Made by a program: the position numbers and the translations under genes
NCBI GenBank assembly: GCA_046727955.1
Contig: JBKPDO010000094.1
Span: forward strand, 1-11,706
Source: DASVXQ01 sp046727955
GTDB taxonomy: Bacteria > Actinomycetota > CALGFH01
Direction: 5' to 3'
Length of the DNA stretch: 11,706 bases
Notes under the pieces: generated by a model
The model's input: only the letters and a program-made list of their open reading frames with translations
Told to the model about the DNA's origin: nothing
Databases searched by the model: none
Part shown: positions 5,575 to 11,706 of the stretch, one piece after another
Layout of the letters: every line of letters starts with the position of its first letter
Numbering within the stretch: the first letter of the stretch is position 1

Positions 5575-8500
5575 GATTGCCACCTTGGTGGACGCCGTGC
5601 TCGGCGCCTCAACGCCCGCGGATTGGCGCGATGCGGTCCAGAGCTTCGGCCCACGGTTGATGCGCGACCCCTCCCTGGCCGAAGCGGTGCTGGCCCGCGC
5701 GGGCACGCTTGAGCGGCAGGGGCGCTCCAGCGACGGGCAGACCCTGCGCCGCTGGTACGACGAGGTCCAGCGCCGGATCGCGGAGCAGCGGGTCATGAAC
5801 GCGCTGCTGCAGGCCGACAGTGACGCGCAGGTCGACGCGCTGCTGCAGGAGAACCCGTCCGTGGCAACGCCGGGCAACGTCGAGCAGGGCCTCGCCGAGG
5901 TACACCAGTTGTTGGGCCGCAACTCCCCGTACCCGCCGCAGGTCGCGGCCGTGGTTGCCGCGCCGATCCTGAAGGTGAACCTGCGTATCGCCACCTTCAT
6001 CGGCCGCGCCGACCTGCGTGCCGAGTGCCTAATGGAGCGAGCCATGCTGGGGATCCGCACCGACGATCCGGCGGCCGCGCTGCGCGACTTCGAGGCGGCA
6101 GAGGCGCTGTGGCGGTCGGTCGGGAACCTGTACGAGGCCGGCCGCTGCCTGAGCCTGTCCGGCAACGCGCTGCTCGACCTCGACCGCCGCGACGACGCCT
6201 TGGAGCGGATGCTCCAGGCGGCCCGGCTGCTGGAGGAGTGCGACGCCCACGAGATTCTCGGGCCGACCTACGACGACGTCGTGCAGCTCCTCGAGGGCCG
6301 CGGTGACATGGACGGCGTCCTCAGGTACATGGAGCTGTCAGTGCGCCACCGGTTCGCCGCCGGGCAGGTCCAAAAGGCGCTGCTGCCGCTGTGCGCGGTG
6401 GTGGCGATGTGGCTACAACGCCGGGACACTGCCCGCGCGCTGCCGCACGCCGAACGCCTCGTCGACCTGTTGTGCACCGACCAGCCCGGCGTGTTGCAGC
6501 CGCCGGAGACCGCCGAACTGGTCGAGATGATCCGCGGCGTGGCGGTGAGCACCGCGATCGATTCGGACAGCGAGGTCGAGTTCCTGCGCGGCCTCAGCGA
6601 CGCCGAGCCGGCGGCCCGCTACCGCGGCTTCGTCGATCCGGAGAAGCTGGCGGCGGCGCGGCGGTGGTATGCCGTAGCAGAGCAGGCCCAGCCGCTGGCG
6701 CCCAGTGACGAGGGCGCTGCCGTGCTCAGCTACGTCGACGCGTTGCTGTGCCTGTCCGGTGGGCAGCACGACCGGGCCGTCAGCCAGGCAGAGGCGGCGC
6801 TGCGGTTCTTCGACGGGCGCGGTGACCATGACGAGTCCTTGGGCGTGGTGAGCCTGCTCATTCAGGCGGAGGACGCCCGAGGCCGGCTGGCGAGCGCGGT
6901 CACCTGGTGTGACGACGCGCTCGCCCGACTGGACGCCCGCGGCGGCGATCAGCGGTGCTCCCGGGCGACCTTCCTGATCCACCGCGCCGGCTGCCTGCTG
7001 GCGCTCGGCCGGCCGCAGCCGGCCCTGGACGACCTGAACGAGGCGCTGCGGCTCTCCCGGGACGACGCGGACCCGCTGGCCCGGATGAACGAAGGGGCGG
7101 CGCAGAGCGTTCTGGGCGGGGTGTACGAGTTTCTCGGCGACGTCCGGGCGGCCCTGGAGGCCAACCGCGAGGCACTGCGGCTGGCCCGGCTGCTCGGGCA
7201 CCGGCGTGGCGAGGCCTCACAGCTCCTCACGCTCGGCACCCTGATCGGCAAGCTGGTGACCGGGTGGCTGCAGACCAGCCTCTCCCCGGCCGACGCCGAC
7301 ACCCTCCGGCAGGTGGCCCTGCAGGTGGACCCGTCGCTGGCCGGTCTGCTACCCGAACGGGGCTGGGAGGCGGTCGCCGTCGCGCTGCTGGAGCGGGCGG
7401 CGCGGCTGTCCGAGGAGATCCACGACGATGCGGGCTGGACCACGGCAACGCTCAACCTCTGCAACCTGCTGCCGGCCGGCGAGGACCGCCGGAAGGTGGC
7501 GCTCCTCACCGACGTAGTGGCTCGCAAGGAGGCGGTCGGCGACCGGCTCGGGAAAGCAGTGGCGCTGGCTAACCTGGGCGCAGCACACCGCGCCCTTGGC
7601 CAGGACGAGGAGGCCGCTCGGGCGCTGGAGGGCAGCCTGGCGATCTCCCGGCCCGCCGGCTACTTCGAGTCGGCCGCGCAGGCCGCCCGCGACCTGGCCG
7701 ACCTGCGCCGCCGGCAGGGCGACCAGGGCGCCGCCGAGGCGGGCTACCGCGAGGCCGTGCAGATGATCGAGGCGGCGCGGACGCAGGTCCCCCTGGACGA
7801 CCGTGCCCGGGTCGGCTTCGTCCGCAACAAGGGCCGGGCGTACACCAGCCTGGTCGATCTCTTGGTCGACCACGAGGCGCACGACGAGGCATTCGAGCTG
7901 GTGCAGCGGGCCAAGTCCCGAGCACTGCTGGAGCTCGCCGGTATCGCTGGCCTCCAGCCGACCGTCGCGCCGCGCGGCCGCGCGGCCGACCTGCTCGCCG
8001 ATGAGGAGCGGTGCCTAGCCCAGTTGCGCGGCGCCCGCGCGGCGCTCGAACCCGGCACGGCCGACGGCGGCGCGGGGCCGGCCGTCGACAGCGACGCGGC
8101 GCCCATCCTTACCCGGCTCTCTGCCGTCTACGACGAGCTATCCGGCTTCGACCCGGAGTACGTGGCGATGCGCCGTGGAACTGTGGTGAGCGTGGCCGAG
8201 CTACGTGACTGGCTGGCCGAGCAGGGCCGGCCGGTCCTGCTGGTGGAGTATTTCCTCAGCGGCAGCCAGTTGACGCTGTTCTTCCTGCGTGCTGAGTGGG
8301 TCCACGTGCGAGTGCGCCGGCTGCCCTGCACGCCCGAGGACATCTCGACCGGGTACGACGACTTCCTGCGCCAGGTCGTGCGCTACCGCAACGCCGCCGG
8401 CGCCGGCTGGACCAGCCTCGCCCGGCTGCTCACCGCGCCGCTGGCCGAGCATCTGCGCCCCGGTGACCTGGTGTATCTGGTGCCCCACCGCCGGCTGCAC

Positions 8501-9250
8501 AGTCTGCCGGTGCACGCGCTGCCGGTGGAGTCCCAGCCGCTGATCGCCGACCATCCGGTCGCGTACGCGCCGGCGTCCGGGCTGCTGCCGCTGACCCAGA
8601 ACCCGGCCAAGGGCACCGGACGGCTGGACTCCTGCGCGTCCTTCGGGGTGGTGTTCGAGGAGGAGGCCAGGCAGGTCGCCGCGCTCTTCGGCGCCGAGGT
8701 CATCGGCCCGGCCGACCTGCACGCCGACGCCATGGAGGAGCTGTGCACCGGCAAGGACGTCTGCCACTTCTCCTGCCACGGCTACTTCAACGCCGCGTAC
8801 CCGCTGTCGTCCGGGCTGATCCTGCGGCCCGATCGGGACGCCTCAGGGCCGCGGTTCGACCGGGACGCCTTCACACCGCCCGACCCGGGCAGCCTGCTCA
8901 CCGCCCGGCGGGTGATGGACATGCGGCTGCGCTCCGAGCTGATCTGCGTGAGCGCCTGCGAGAGTGCGTCCAGCGAGATCGGCGAGGGCGACGAGCTGCT
9001 CGGCCTGGTGCGGGCGTTCCTGCACGCCGGCGCCTCTTCCCTGGTCGCCAGCCTATGGGTTGTGGACGCGGACAGCACCCGCGACCTGATGGTCGCCTTC
9101 TACCGGCACCTGCGCGAGCAGTACGCGCGAAACGGGGCCATCGACAAGGCGGACGCGCTGCGCCACGCCCAACTGCAACTCATGGACGCCGTCGGCGCGC
9201 GATCCTCGTTCTACTGGGCGCCGTTCGTGCTCATCGGTGATTGGCGGTAG
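5567..9250 (+). CDS. Giant TPR-CHAT caspase-like protease (1227 aa)
   Basis: CHAT domains are caspase-like cysteine peptidases. The domain covers about residues 877-1226. It has the LVPHRRLHSLPVHAL strand-turn at 971-985, the catalytic histidine H1071 in CHFSCHGYFN, and the catalytic cysteine C1131 in ICVSACESA. It ends in the usual YRHL...ADALRHAQLQLM...FYWAPFVLIGDW. The dyad is intact, so the enzyme should be active. Residues 1-80 form a helical lead-in. About 80-790 is tandem TPR-like helical hairpins, for example ALRDFEAAEALWRSVGN near 170, ALDDLNEALRLS, and ANLGAAHRALGQDEEAARAL near 670. It closes with the family-typical AFELVQRAKSRALLELAG near 775-792. No signal peptide or membrane span is present, so it is cytosolic. 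Its start overlaps the previous gene by 8 bases with little ribosome binding site of its own, so reinitiation is likely. In known systems such TPR arrays hold the protease inactive until a trigger binds. Confidence 0.93.
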   Translation: MDEIATLVDAVLGASTPADWRDAVQSFGPRLMRDPSLAEAVLARAGTLERQGRSSDGQTLRRWYDEVQRRIAEQRVMNALLQADSDAQVDALLQENPSVATPGNVEQGLAEVHQLLGRNSPYPPQVAAVVAAPILKVNLRIATFIGRADLRAECLMERAMLGIRTDDPAAALRDFEAAEALWRSVGNLYEAGRCLSLSGNALLDLDRRDDALERMLQAARLLEECDAHEILGPTYDDVVQLLEGRGDMDGVLRYMELSVRHRFAAGQVQKALLPLCAVVAMWLQRRDTARALPHAERLVDLLCTDQPGVLQPPETAELVEMIRGVAVSTAIDSDSEVEFLRGLSDAEPAARYRGFVDPEKLAAARRWYAVAEQAQPLAPSDEGAAVLSYVDALLCLSGGQHDRAVSQAEAALRFFDGRGDHDESLGVVSLLIQAEDARGRLASAVTWCDDALARLDARGGDQRCSRATFLIHRAGCLLALGRPQPALDDLNEALRLSRDDADPLARMNEGAAQSVLGGVYEFLGDVRAALEANREALRLARLLGHRRGEASQLLTLGTLIGKLVTGWLQTSLSPADADTLRQVALQVDPSLAGLLPERGWEAVAVALLERAARLSEEIHDDAGWTTATLNLCNLLPAGEDRRKVALLTDVVARKEAVGDRLGKAVALANLGAAHRALGQDEEAARALEGSLAISRPAGYFESAAQAARDLADLRRRQGDQGAAEAGYREAVQMIEAARTQVPLDDRARVGFVRNKGRAYTSLVDLLVDHEAHDEAFELVQRAKSRALLELAGIAGLQPTVAPRGRAADLLADEERCLAQLRGARAALEPGTADGGAGPAVDSDAAPILTRLSAVYDELSGFDPEYVAMRRGTVVSVAELRDWLAEQGRPVLLVEYFLSGSQLTLFFLRAEWVHVRVRRLPCTPEDISTGYDDFLRQVVRYRNAAGAGWTSLARLLTAPLAEHLRPGDLVYLVPHRRLHSLPVHALPVESQPLIADHPVAYAPASGLLPLTQNPAKGTGRLDSCASFGVVFEEEARQVAALFGAEVIGPADLHADAMEELCTGKDVCHFSCHGYFNAAYPLSSGLILRPDRDASGPRFDRDAFTPPDPGSLLTARRVMDMRLRSELICVSACESASSEIGEGDELLGLVRAFLHAGASSLVASLWVVDADSTRDLMVAFYRHLREQYARNGAIDKADALRHAQLQLMDAVGARSSFYWAPFVLIGDWR

Positions 9251-9257
9251 CGATACG

Positions 9258-9265
9258 GGAAGGAG
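9258..9265 (+). promoter_or_regulatory. Ribosome binding site of the third CHAT-operon gene
   Basis: GGAAGGAG lies 7 bases before the GTG at 9273. It favours this start over the in-frame GTG at 9237, which lies inside the protease gene and has no such site. The strong site suggests the third protein is made in good amounts relative to the coupled protease. Confidence 0.75.
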
Positions 9266-9272
9266 CGAGGCG

Positions 9273-10064
9273 GTGAGCGAGAACGCCGTGGACATCGAGC
9301 TGGCCGTGATCGGGTTCGAGCCGGACAAGGGCCCTGGGGAGGATCAGGCTGAGCTGCGAACCCTCCTGGGCAAGCGCAATGTCGTACGCCTGGGGGCGCC
9401 ACGCTACGGCGACTACCTCGCGGAGCTGCGCGGGCCCGGCTCCAGCCTCCCGGCGGAGGTGGAGCAGCGCAGCCGCGAGGGATACGGCTTCCAGCGCGTC
9501 TGCCCGACGCTGACGCTGCTGCCCGATCGCGATTGCGCGTTCATCGCCGCCGAGTTGAGCGTCGAGCTGCTCACCTCGCCGGCCACGGCCGCCGGGTCCC
9601 CGGCGGTCGGCGCGGCCACGAGCCGCCCGGCCCGGCCGATCGCATATGACATCAAGCCGGCCGAGGTGCTGGAGGAATTGCCGTACAGCCTGCGCTCCGG
9701 CAACACATACGAGCTGGGTGGCGAGGCCGGCGCCGCCTTCGGCAAACTACTGGCCAAGGTGACGGCGGAGAACGCGGTGGAGCGCAAAGGCGTACGCGTG
9801 GTGCGCCGGATGTACGGCTACGGGGTGAACTTCTCCGAGGTCGGCTGGCGGCTGCAGGCCACTGTGGACCACGAACTGGCCGGGGACGTGCGCGATCTGG
9901 AGTTCGTCGCCCAAGTCCCGGCCGGCGCCGCGCTGGTCGGCAGGTTCCACATCGCCGCCGAGATCGCCATCCACACGACCGCGGACCGGTGGCTGACGGC
10001 GAGCTTCGGCCCGCGCCGGCAGGGACCGGTGCTGGAAGTCACCTACCCCCTCGCAACGCCCTGA
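9273..10064 (+). CDS. Unrecognised 263-aa partner of the TPR-CHAT protease
   Basis: I do not recognise this protein. It has two predicted segments. Residues 1-100 mix strands and helices (DIELAVIGFEP, then ELRTLLGKRNVVRLG, and CAFIAAELSVELL). A loose Ala/Ser/Pro linker lies at 101-123 (SPATAAGSPAVGAATS). Residues 124-263 look mainly beta: YDIKPAEVLEELPYSLRSG, a helix GAAFGKLLAKVTAENA, KGVRVVRRMYGYGVNFSEVG, WRLQATVDHEL, LEFVAQVPAG and FHIAAEIAIHTT. There is no signal peptide, transmembrane span, zinc site or obvious catalytic motif. It sits 22 bases after the protease gene and is the last gene of the unit. Position suggests a substrate, inhibitor, recognition partner or effector of the protease. 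It does not resemble the bacterial gasdermins I know, although its length is similar. No terminator is evident after it. Confidence 0.8.
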   Translation: MSENAVDIELAVIGFEPDKGPGEDQAELRTLLGKRNVVRLGAPRYGDYLAELRGPGSSLPAEVEQRSREGYGFQRVCPTLTLLPDRDCAFIAAELSVELLTSPATAAGSPAVGAATSRPARPIAYDIKPAEVLEELPYSLRSGNTYELGGEAGAAFGKLLAKVTAENAVERKGVRVVRRMYGYGVNFSEVGWRLQATVDHELAGDVRDLEFVAQVPAGAALVGRFHIAAEIAIHTTADRWLTASFGPRRQGPVLEVTYPLATP

Positions 10065-10428
10065 CCTGGGCGCATCCGGCGGTTCCACAAGCGCGCCACA
10101 GCCGACGCACCGGGCGGGCAGAGCGGCCGTGTCAATCGTGGCGGTGTCCGTTCTCAGCGAAGGTGGCGAGCGTCAGTGCTGCTGACCTGCGGCTCGCCAA
10201 CTTGGTTGAGAAGCGGCGCAGTCGGTTGTTCTCACCAGAGCCGGCGAGTGTTGAGCTTCGCCTTGATCCACTGGGCCAGCGCATCGCTTTCGCAAAACGC
10301 TGTGCGATACGACAACCCCAAGCGTGGCCGGGCATCGACCCATGACACCGTAGGGAGAGCGTGAAGGGTGCAACTTCAGGGTTACGGCTGTAGGCAGGCA
10401 CGATAGCTGACGTTGTCGCCCTGGAAGG
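10065..10428. other. Intergenic stretch with probable decayed coding DNA
   Basis: No credible gene is visible. The minus strand near 10255-10290 can be read as SDALAQWIKAKLNTRRLW before a stop, and a neighbouring frame gives a basic, serine-rich tail. Both could be scraps of a mobile-element gene, but I recognise neither. No convincing terminator for the CHAT operon and no tRNA-like structure were found. Confidence 0.4.
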
Positions 10429-10569
10429 ATGGCCGTCGTGGTGGTACGCACCCTGGCTTTCATGACTGTCCGTTGGGTTCTCGGCCTGGTTGGGCTGGGT
10501 CCCTCGTCGGACGCCAAGGACGTGGAGATCGCGGTGCTGCGCCACCAGGTGATGGTGTTGCGCCGCCAG
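10429..10569 (+). pseudogene. N-terminal 47 codons of an integrase-core transposase, cut by the IS6 element
   Basis: The frame from ATG 10429 reads VRWVLGLVGLGPSSDAKDVE then IAVLRHQVMVLRRQ. This is the standard opening of a widespread actinobacterial transposase family with an rve integrase core (IS481/IS3-like): a hydrophobic lead, SxDxKDVEI, and VLRHQ-VLRRQ. Homology stops exactly at RRQ, where the IS6 inverted repeat begins at 10570. The ORF then runs on meaninglessly into the insertion to 10701. The catalytic core is absent here and does not resume on the other side of the element. GGAAGG lies directly against ATG 10429, so GTG 10438, at 9 bases, may have been the true start. Confidence 0.75.
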
Positions 10570-10584
10570 GGGTGCTGTTGCGTT
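10570..10584 (+). repeat. Left terminal inverted repeat of the IS6 element
   Basis: GGGTGCTGTTGCGTT matches the right end at 13 of 15 positions. Allowing a one-base gap, the match extends by CGCC. Confidence 0.8.
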
Positions 10585-10625
10585 ACGCCAGGTCGCGGCA
10601 TGTTGAAGCTTCGCCCTTCCCGGGA

Positions 10626-11342
10626 TCAGATCGCCAAGGCCAGCTCGTCGAACGCGACCACCAACCGCCGGTTCACCAGCTCCTCGACCGCCAGCTCGTA
10701 GTAACCGCGCCGAACGTTCTGGACGAAGGCATGCCCGGCGATCACGATCCTGGCGCTGCGGTCCTGTTTGAGCCCGCGCATCGGCCGCAGCCGCGCCTTC
10801 AAGCGCCCATGGTCCGCCTCAACGCGATTGTTGGCGTATTGATCGGTGCAATGCCGGGTTGCAGGCAGCAGGCCTTCGAGCACCGCCGGGTACGTCGCCG
10901 CCAGGTCGGTCACGACCTCGACTGGTGTCACCTTCGTCGTGCCGATCGCTCGCTCGAAGAACCGACGCGCCGCTGTGGTGTCTCGCCGTGGCGAGACGAA
11001 CACGTCGACCACCTGCCCGAACTGGTCGATCGCCCGGTAGACGTAGCGCCACTGCCCGGCGACCTTCACATAGGTCTCGTCCACCTGCCAGCGAGTTCCC
11101 ACCAGGTGCCGGCACGGCCGGGCAGCCTCGGCCAGCAGCGGCGTGAACCGCATCACCCAGCGGTAGACCGTGACGTGGTCGACCTCGACGCCGCGCTCGG
11201 CGAGCAGCTCCTCGACGTCGCGATAGGAGAGCCCAAACCGCAGGTACCAGCGGACCGCGACGACGATGACCTCGGGCGGGAAACGGAAGCCGGCGAAGGC
11301 GGACTGCGGGACTGGAGCGGGGCGAGCCCGGCGAGTTCTCAT
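10626..11342 (-). CDS. IS6-family DDE transposase
   Basis: A 238-residue transposase that cuts and joins the element ends by the DDE mechanism. The N-terminal region has the family's FPPEVIVVAVRWYLRFGLSY and YRDVEELLAERGVEVDHVTV, which form the helix-turn-helix. The catalytic residues are visible: D88 in WQVDETYVKV, D146 in VVTDLAATYP and E175 in NNRVEADHGRLK, followed by the conserved LKARLRPMRG. Length is normal for the family and there is no internal stop, so it should be functional. ATG 11342 lies 50 bases inside the right end. No strong ribosome binding site is visible. The C-terminus ends 56 bases from the left end. Confidence 0.93.
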   Translation of the reverse strand: MRTRRARPAPVPQSAFAGFRFPPEVIVVAVRWYLRFGLSYRDVEELLAERGVEVDHVTVYRWVMRFTPLLAEAARPCRHLVGTRWQVDETYVKVAGQWRYVYRAIDQFGQVVDVFVSPRRDTTAARRFFERAIGTTKVTPVEVVTDLAATYPAVLEGLLPATRHCTDQYANNRVEADHGRLKARLRPMRGLKQDRSARIVIAGHAFVQNVRRGYYELAVEELVNRRLVVAFDELALAI

Positions 11343-11377
11343 GCGGGAAGTCTCGCTGCTCGAAGGCGGTCACGGCG

Positions 11378-11392
11378 AATGCAACAGCGCCC
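11378..11392 (-). repeat. Right terminal inverted repeat of the IS6 element
   Basis: The complement reads GGGCGCTGTTGCATT and pairs with the left end at 10570-10584 with two mismatches. It lies just upstream of the transposase start. Confidence 0.8.
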
Positions 11393-11706
11393 GTCCAGCT
11401 GCTTGAGCGGCTGGACCGGCGGCGCCTGCCACGGCTGCGCCAGGGCTGGGCCGATGCGGGCTACCGCGGCGCCTTCCTGGCCTGGGCGCGCCAGCGCCAC
11501 CGGATCGCGTTCCAGCTCGTCGCGCGTGGCGATGGCGGCCGGCGGCGCCGTTGGGTCGCGCCGGGGGAGCAGCCGCCGGTCGTCCCGGCGTTCGCGGTGG
11601 CCCCACGACGGTGGGTGGTGGAACGCACCTTCGCCTGGCTGGGACGGTTCCGCCGGCTCAGCAAGGACTACGAGTACCTCCCGGCGACCTCCGAGGCGGT
11701 GATCCA
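11393..11706 (+). pseudogene. C-terminal fragment of an IS5-type DDE transposase, continuing past the window
   Basis: From 11393 one frame stays open to the window end. It contains GWADAGYRGAFLAWARQR, with the second catalytic aspartate at codon 11453-11455, and VVERTFAWLGRFRRLSKDYE, with the catalytic glutamate at 11621-11623. These are the hallmark motifs of IS5-group (IS427-like) transposases. The N-terminal half, including the first catalytic aspartate, is missing, and homology begins immediately at the IS6 boundary. There is no start codon or ribosome binding site, so it is a 5'-deleted pseudogene. The fragment is about 104 codons within the window and probably ends shortly beyond it. 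Confidence 0.85.

Larger units (their letters stand above)
10570..11392 (-). mobile_element. IS6-family insertion sequence, complete (823 bp)
   Basis: The element is bounded by matching inverted ends: GGGTGCTGTTGCGTT at 10570 and GGGCGCTGTTGCATT read inward from 11392. The shared GCTGTTGC core resembles the IS6/IS26 family end. It encodes one transposase filling nearly all of it, and its length is typical of the family. The 8-bp flanks (GCCGCCAG left, GTCCAGCT right) do not match, so the expected target duplication is missing. The element separates fragments of two unrelated transposase genes. Confidence 0.85.

Noticed and set aside
6413..7201. 262-codon minus-strand open frame inside the protease gene
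   Set aside because: This is an open shadow frame caused by high GC content. The sense strand has coherent TPR content through this stretch.
9273..10064. Third operon gene as a bacterial gasdermin
   Set aside because: Length and neighbourhood fit, but there is no hydrophobic start with a cysteine for lipidation and no gasdermin-like strand pattern that I can recognise.
10413..11702. 429-codon plus-strand open frame across the right end
   Set aside because: It is antisense to the IS6 transposase and runs through both element ends and two unrelated gene fragments. Its composition is that of a shadow frame.
1..11706. CRISPR array, tRNA or rRNA genes
   Set aside because: No regularly spaced repeats, no cloverleaf-like sequence with a TΨC-type arm and no rRNA signature were seen on either strand.

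Overview
The window is G+C-rich DNA with strong third-position GC bias, GTG starts and protein families that point to an actinobacterium, or possibly a high-GC Chloroflexi relative. I cannot place it more precisely. It reads as an accessory region. One intact three-gene operon sits among decayed genes and insertion-sequence debris.

Layout. Positions 1-53 hold the first codons of an integrase-type transposase leaving the window on the minus strand. Next comes the 3' remnant of an ISAs1-like transposase (140-310). An apparently intact secreted TolB-like beta-propeller gene follows on the minus strand (377-1303). From about 1300 to 2190 I see only relics: a truncated small gene (1499-1696, minus) and a probable serine-recombinase fragment (1968-2090). 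A small two-gene unit follows, made of a 51-residue membrane protein (2194-2349) and a PepSY-like exported protein broken by a frameshift (2386-2783). It is closed by a perfect 19-bp hairpin (2826-2869). A minus-strand pseudogene of about 545 codons (3059-4694) carries three frameshifts and one stop but can be reconstructed end to end.

The core of the window is 4867-10064 on the plus strand: a zinc-ribbon CpXC-like protein (235 aa), a giant TPR-CHAT protease (1227 aa) and an unrecognised 263-aa protein. The first two genes overlap by 8 bases. The third starts 22 bases after the second, behind a strong ribosome binding site. The protease keeps its His-Cys dyad. The arrangement suggests a sensor or adaptor, a caspase-like protease, and a substrate or effector, as in other CHAT-based conflict and antiphage systems. 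The partner genes do not match any CHAT system I know by name, so this is the best candidate for an undescribed system.

The right end is an IS graveyard. A complete IS6-family element (10570-11392) has cut off an integrase gene after its first 47 codons. It abuts the C-terminal part of an IS5-type transposase that runs off the window. The element has no matching target duplication, which suggests an IS6-mediated rearrangement rather than simple insertion.
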